Shown: positions 60,309 through 64,000 of the stretch, piece by piece
How positions within the stretch are numbered: the first letter of the stretch is position 1
How the letters are laid out: each line of letters begins with the position of its first letter
Source of the DNA: 38-11 sp964539975
GTDB lineage: Bacteria; Bacillota; Clostridia; Tissierellales; Dethiosulfatibacteraceae
Assembly (NCBI GenBank): GCA_964539975.1
Contig: CAZIKK010000011.1
Location: forward strand, 11,867 to 75,866
Length of the DNA: 64,000 nt
Direction of reading: 5' to 3'
Made by a program: the position numbers and the translations under genes
The notes under the pieces: generated by a model
What the model was told of the DNA's origin: nothing
What the model saw: the letters and a program-made list of their open reading frames with translations, nothing else
Database searches by the model: none

Positions 60309-61196
60309 ATGAAAAAATGGAAAGTCATAAGAACCCTATTTCTGGTGATGTTTGTAGTATTCACCGCATTGGCAATTAATCAATTCTATCAGTATAAAAG
60401 ATCAGAGGCCATGTACGAACTTGCAAGAAGACAATACCAATTTGAACGAGATCTACGAAATGCAATGGCAGCGACGATAGAGGAAGAAGGCGATTTGAAC
60501 AATGAACCCGACACGGATAATGAGCATGAGATACCTCAGGATCAAAATGACGAGAATGACGAGATTGAATGGTCAGATCCTTCCAATGTGGAAGAAGAGA
60601 CCAATGCACCGCCTGCTGTTGTTGACACACCTCCTTCAGAAAATAGTCTTTCAGAAGCTGGAGAGGTAATTGGATGGATCAGCATTCCAGGCACGAAAAT
60701 TGACTATCCTGTGGTTCAAACAACAGACAATGATTTTTACCTAACACACAATTATCTTGGGAATCGAGACGTGAAAGGAGCCATCTATATGGACTTTAGA
60801 AACGGCGAGATTGGAGAAGATAGAAACTACAACATATATGGGCACAAGATGATGGATGGGACCATGTTTTCTGATTTAACTTATTATGTCCAATCGGGAA
60901 CCTATCAAAGATACTTTGAACAGTATGACCGAGTCTATTACGATGATTTCGAGACAGAAACAGAATGGCAGATTTTCTCAGCATATGTGGTCAATCTAAA
61001 TCGAGAAAACTACTACTTATATACAAAATACTGGGATGACGATAATTTCCAAGCCTATATAGATGAAATAAGAGACAGATCAATGGTTCAAAAAGAAGTA
61101 TCTGTTGGATTGGATGATCAAATCATTACGCTTGTGACATGCAATTTCTGGTATGACAATGCTCGGGTCATTGTGCACGCGGTTAGGGTGAATTAA
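60309..61196 (+). CDS. Class B sortase
   Basis: A 295-residue membrane-anchored transpeptidase that attaches proteins to the cell wall. It has an N-terminal transmembrane helix (about 6-25), an acidic linker (about 55-110) and a class B core: IGWISIPGTKIDYPVVQTTD, the catalytic His in YNIYGHKMMDGTMFSDL, the catalytic Cys in LVTCNFWYDNARVIVHA with the Arg in NAR. ATG 60309 is chosen because AGAAGGTGA precedes it. No protein in the window carries a clear sorting motif. It is divergent from the c-di-GMP-controlled exported protein. Confidence 0.93.
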   Translation: MKKWKVIRTLFLVMFVVFTALAINQFYQYKRSEAMYELARRQYQFERDLRNAMAATIEEEGDLNNEPDTDNEHEIPQDQNDENDEIEWSDPSNVEEETNAPPAVVDTPPSENSLSEAGEVIGWISIPGTKIDYPVVQTTDNDFYLTHNYLGNRDVKGAIYMDFRNGEIGEDRNYNIYGHKMMDGTMFSDLTYYVQSGTYQRYFEQYDRVYYDDFETETEWQIFSAYVVNLNRENYYLYTKYWDDDNFQAYIDEIRDRSMVQKEVSVGLDDQIITLVTCNFWYDNARVIVHAVRVN

Positions 61197-61200
61197 TCAA

Positions 61201-61231
61201 AAAACCAGGTGAGCGTTGGCTACCTGGTTTT
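61201..61231. terminator. Bidirectional terminator between sortase and GerMN-like gene
   Basis: AAAACCAGGT (61201-61210) pairs with ACCTGGTTTT (61222-61231) across an 11-base loop. A-run on one side and T-run on the other support use by both convergent genes. Confidence 0.82.
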
Positions 61232-61241
61232 ATTAAGTCCT

Positions 61242-62534
61242 TTAAGGAGACTCTTCTATAATTGGATTCATATAAGGTCTAGGTTGTATAGGGATTTGAG
61301 TAGGATAGGAACCCAACTGCTCTATAGATGGATCTTCCGGGCGGAGAACAATAGTCTCAATGCCATCTAAAGTCGATACTGAATAAAGTACACTTTCAAT
61401 TAGCATGTCTATTTTATCAGAAGATTCTTCTACAAAAGGTTCGCCGATATTCAAGTAAAAGTCAGCATCCACTATCTCATACGAGAAGCTAATATAGATA
61501 TGTTGTTGTATCATGGCCATCATTTCTGAAATTTGTGCTTCAAGGCCGAGTTCTTCATCTGACAAAAGCAAGATGGATTCACTCAAAAAATAACGTTCTC
61601 CAGCCTGTACAGGCAGGTAGACCAGATTCTCCTTGGAATAAGGGATGGCAAAGCGAATGTTTTGGTCATTAAAGAAAGTTTCAACCACGTGATTATCTAT
61701 AGTGAATCTAACTTGTAAAATCCCAGGCAGTTCAGAAAATGGTCGGACAAAAGCCCAAAATGCATTCTCAGACACGATGTCATCGCCCTGGTAAATAGAA
61801 TCTTCGCGAGGCAAATCGATATAGATCGCACCATCTCTAGAAATGATATAGTTGATGCCTCCAACAGGAATTTTCAAATTCTCGATAGGGCTTTCATCTC
61901 TGTATGCTGCTGTCATCAGCCGGTGAAGACTGTCTGTCCATCGAACAAATTCCGTGACAGGAATTAGTTGATTAGAGTTTGTAGCAAGATAGTAGGGTAT
62001 GCCGACTAAGTTTTCGGGAGAAGCATCAGAAGCTGCCACATAATAACCGTCTCTTGTATAAGTGGCATGGATGGGTACTGTTTGATCCATCAATTCATTA
62101 AAAGCAGATTTAAAAACCATTTGGTAGAGACCGTTTTTCAGTTCGAGTGCTTGTTGGCTAATATCAACAGAAACAGCAAGGGGCGCATCAGGCGCCAATG
62201 TATAAGTGCCCTCGTCTAAAATGAGTGTTGGCGTAATGGAGACGGGATGGTCAGAGACAACCAATTGATCGTCTTGATAAATATCCACCAAGAAAAGTTC
62301 GTCAGAGGAAGCATTTAGGGTGATAGATTTATTGGTCGAGAGTTCCAATTGGATGATGTCAGGGTTAACCACATGAGCATTGGAACGCGTATTAAACTGG
62401 ATTGAGATAGATTCAAAACCTTGGTCTTCAGTTTCAATGGACGTGCTAAAATCTATTGGAGATAAAAACAATGGCATCGTGCTGACACTGAAAGCAAGTA
62501 TCGCAATTAGCACAAGGTTCATAAAAGACTTCAT
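61242..62534 (-). CDS. Exported protein with GerMN-like domains
   Basis: A 430-residue protein with an N-terminal signal segment (LVLIAILAFSVSTMPLF). Two regions resemble the GerMN fold: about 185-285 (LATNSNQLIPVTEFVRWTDS, YIISRDGAIYIDLPREDSIY, LPGILQVRFTIDNHVVE) and, weaker, about 300-410 (YLPVQAGERYFLSESILL, FYLNIGEPFVEES, LYSVSTLDGIETIVL). The N-terminal 150 residues look like a beta-sandwich. GerMN units occur in sporulation and lipoprotein contexts, but this protein has no lipobox. Function unknown. Ribosome site AAAGGAG precedes ATG 62534. Confidence 0.6.
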   Translation of the reverse strand: MKSFMNLVLIAILAFSVSTMPLFLSPIDFSTSIETEDQGFESISIQFNTRSNAHVVNPDIIQLELSTNKSITLNASSDELFLVDIYQDDQLVVSDHPVSITPTLILDEGTYTLAPDAPLAVSVDISQQALELKNGLYQMVFKSAFNELMDQTVPIHATYTRDGYYVAASDASPENLVGIPYYLATNSNQLIPVTEFVRWTDSLHRLMTAAYRDESPIENLKIPVGGINYIISRDGAIYIDLPREDSIYQGDDIVSENAFWAFVRPFSELPGILQVRFTIDNHVVETFFNDQNIRFAIPYSKENLVYLPVQAGERYFLSESILLLSDEELGLEAQISEMMAMIQQHIYISFSYEIVDADFYLNIGEPFVEESSDKIDMLIESVLYSVSTLDGIETIVLRPEDPSIEQLGSYPTQIPIQPRPYMNPIIEESP

Positions 62535-62678
62535 ATTTGATTCACTCCTTTATAATCTAGTGCTATTATATAATAGGTTGAAAGAAAAATAAACTTAAAT
62601 GTCAATAGAAAGATCCAAGCAAAAACAGAACAGTTACGATCGCAGTGCAACGAATACTTTTGATGGAGAGAACATAAG

Positions 62679-64000
62679 ATGATAGTAAAAGAAAAGGATC
62701 AATTAGAAGTTGAAATAATGGATATGAATCATCGAGGCCAAGGAGTCGCAAAGGCAGATGGGTATGTGATATTTATAGATGATCTCATCATAGGAGATGT
62801 GGCATGTATTGAAATAGAATCTGCAAAAAAACAATATGCAGTAGGAAAAGTGGTGCGTCTTTTAAAAGCATCTCCGTATAGGGTCAAGCCTGAATGCCCA
62901 TACTTTTGGGATTGTGGTGGTTGTCAATTGATGCACATGAGATACGATCAACAATTGATTGTCAAAAAACAACGTGTGAAATCAGAAATCAATAAATTTA
63001 TTCCAACAGATCAAATAGTTATTAATGATACATTGGGCATGGAGTCGCCGTTCAGGTATAGAAATAAAGGCGCTTATCCTGTTGTGATGGAAAAGGGCCA
63101 AGTGGCCATAGGGGCATACAGAATAGGCACCCACGAGATTGTTGACTTAGATGCCTGTCTGATTCAACATCCTGTTGCCGACGGCATTGTGAATACCTTT
63201 AGGGCAATAATAACGGCCACAAAGCTCATGCCTTATGATGAAAAGAATGGGACAGGACTGATAAAACATTTGATGATTCGAACCAATATAAAAAATGAAG
63301 CAATGGTAATTATCGTAGCAGCAAAAAACAAACTCCCTTACAAAAATGAGATCATTCACAAACTTTTAGATGAAATACCAGAGATAAAAAGCATTTACCT
63401 GAACACCAATCACAAACAGACAAATGTGGTGTTGGGCGATAAAAATAAAAAACTGTATGGAGAGGCTGTTTTAACAGACCAAACTTGCGACTTGGACTTT
63501 TCTATATCGCCTCATTCTTTCTTTCAAGTGAATCACACACAAACTGAAGTGCTTTATCAAAAGGCGATTGAGTTCGCGGGGTTAAACAAAAATCAAATTG
63601 TATACGATATTTACTGTGGCATTGGAACCATTTCATTGGTCGCGGCTAGACAGGCAAAAAAAGTATATGGGATTGAGGTGGTTCAAGCTGCAATTGAAGA
63701 CGCTAGAGAAAATGCAAAAGCCAACCAGATCCATAATGTTGAGTTTTACTGTGGGAAAGCAGAAACTATTTTTCCTCAAATCGAACAAGACTTGGGATCG
63801 GAGAAAGTGGTAATTGTTGATCCTCCAAGAAAAGGTTGTGACAAGTCAGTTTTAGATACGATTATTCGAGTTCAACCCATAAGAGTGGTATATGTTTCTT
63901 GCAATCCTGCGACATTGGCAAGAGACTTAAAAATTCTTGTTGAGGGAGGATATGCCGTTAAAGAAATCCAGCCAGTGGATATGTTTCCGCATTCGTCGCA
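62679..64000 (+). CDS. rlmD: 23S rRNA (uracil-5-)-methyltransferase, RlmD type (3' end cut by the window)
   Basis: Only the first 440 codons are inside the window and no stop is reached. The protein has an N-terminal TRAM domain (about 3-60; VEIMDMNHRGQGVAKADGYV), a 4Fe-4S cluster site (CPYFWDCGGCQLMHM, about 74-88), the SAM motif VYDIYCGIGTISLVAAR (about 308-324) and the catalytic VIVDPPRKGCDKSVLDTI plus VYVSCNPATLARDL. The family methylates U1939 and/or U747 of 23S rRNA; which one is not decided here. Start ATG 62679 follows TGGAGAG. Confidence 0.93.
   Translation, partial: MIVKEKDQLEVEIMDMNHRGQGVAKADGYVIFIDDLIIGDVACIEIESAKKQYAVGKVVRLLKASPYRVKPECPYFWDCGGCQLMHMRYDQQLIVKKQRVKSEINKFIPTDQIVINDTLGMESPFRYRNKGAYPVVMEKGQVAIGAYRIGTHEIVDLDACLIQHPVADGIVNTFRAIITATKLMPYDEKNGTGLIKHLMIRTNIKNEAMVIIVAAKNKLPYKNEIIHKLLDEIPEIKSIYLNTNHKQTNVVLGDKNKKLYGEAVLTDQTCDLDFSISPHSFFQVNHTQTEVLYQKAIEFAGLNKNQIVYDIYCGIGTISLVAARQAKKVYGIEVVQAAIEDARENAKANQIHNVEFYCGKAETIFPQIEQDLGSEKVVIVDPPRKGCDKSVLDTIIRVQPIRVVYVSCNPATLARDLKILVEGGYAVKEIQPVDMFPHSS

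Noticed and set aside
1..64000. CRISPR arrays, insertion sequences, prophage, tRNA or rRNA genes
   Set aside because: No spaced direct repeats, transposase frames, phage genes or tRNA-like cloverleaf sequences were recognised on reading both strands; a short tRNA could still be missed without a search tool.

Overview
The window reads as low-GC Gram-positive (Firmicutes) DNA, most likely an anaerobic, motile, amino-acid-fermenting member of Clostridia. The support is strong AGGAGG-type ribosome sites, a large single flagellar cluster with FlbD, FliW and CsrA, sigma-28 promoters of the form TAAA-N15-NCCGATAT, a ferredoxin-type indolepyruvate oxidoreductase, a class B sortase and a cyclic-di-GMP-I riboswitch. 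No tRNA, rRNA, insertion sequence, phage or CRISPR array was recognised. Genus is not assigned.

Region 1 (1-24.2 kb) is a nearly uninterrupted flagellar cluster on the plus strand: fliF (partial), fliG, a MotE-like gene, fliK, flgD, a small FlgD-linked gene, flgE, flbD, motA, motB, fliL, fliN, fliO, fliP, fliQ, flhA, the sigma-28 gene, two flgG-type rod genes, flgM, flgN, flgK, flgL, fliW, csrA, flaG, fliD, fliS, a fliT-like gene and two tandem flagellins. Genes expected in this order are cleanly absent with tight junctions: fliH-fliI-fliJ, fliM, fliR-flhB and flhF-flhG. Three sigma-28 promoters drive the late genes. Both flagellin leaders carry a small hairpin presenting AAGGAT in its loop, which fits CsrA control next to fliW-csrA. 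The flagellins share an almost identical 5' half, and the second has a long Thr/Gly/Asp-rich repeat insert.

Region 2 (24.2-29.3 kb) has an MBL-fold hydrolase, an M18 aminopeptidase, a DUF4332 protein and a cobU-cobS-cobO set for corrinoid salvage. Region 3 (29.3-37.4 kb) is a three-gene minus-strand operon plus a divergent GntR/UTRA regulator. It encodes a 1620-residue HD / helical-repeat / NadD-like nucleotidyltransferase / GNAT-like / phosphoribosyltransferase fusion, an LDH/MDH-like Rossmann protein and a flavodoxin-fold Cys-cluster protein. This is the best candidate for an undescribed system.

Region 4 (37.4-54.6 kb) is metabolic and housekeeping: iorAB, an opine-type dehydrogenase, a UPF0316 protein, trmB, aroF-pheA, a PrsW-like protease, trmN6-like, rsmI, folD, glpK, murB, a PHP protein, rapZ, a MATE transporter and argH. 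In front of aroF-pheA sits a 46-codon ORF with nine Phe and two Tyr codons, followed by an intrinsic terminator and a mutually exclusive pairing. This is a textbook layout for ribosome-mediated phenylalanine attenuation.

Region 5 (54.6-64 kb) holds a TPR protein, a ClpE-type unfoldase, a DUF3810 protein, an exported transglutaminase-like protein behind a c-di-GMP-I riboswitch whose closing stem contains the ribosome site, a class B sortase, an exported GerMN-like protein and the start of an RlmD-type rRNA methyltransferase cut by the window edge.
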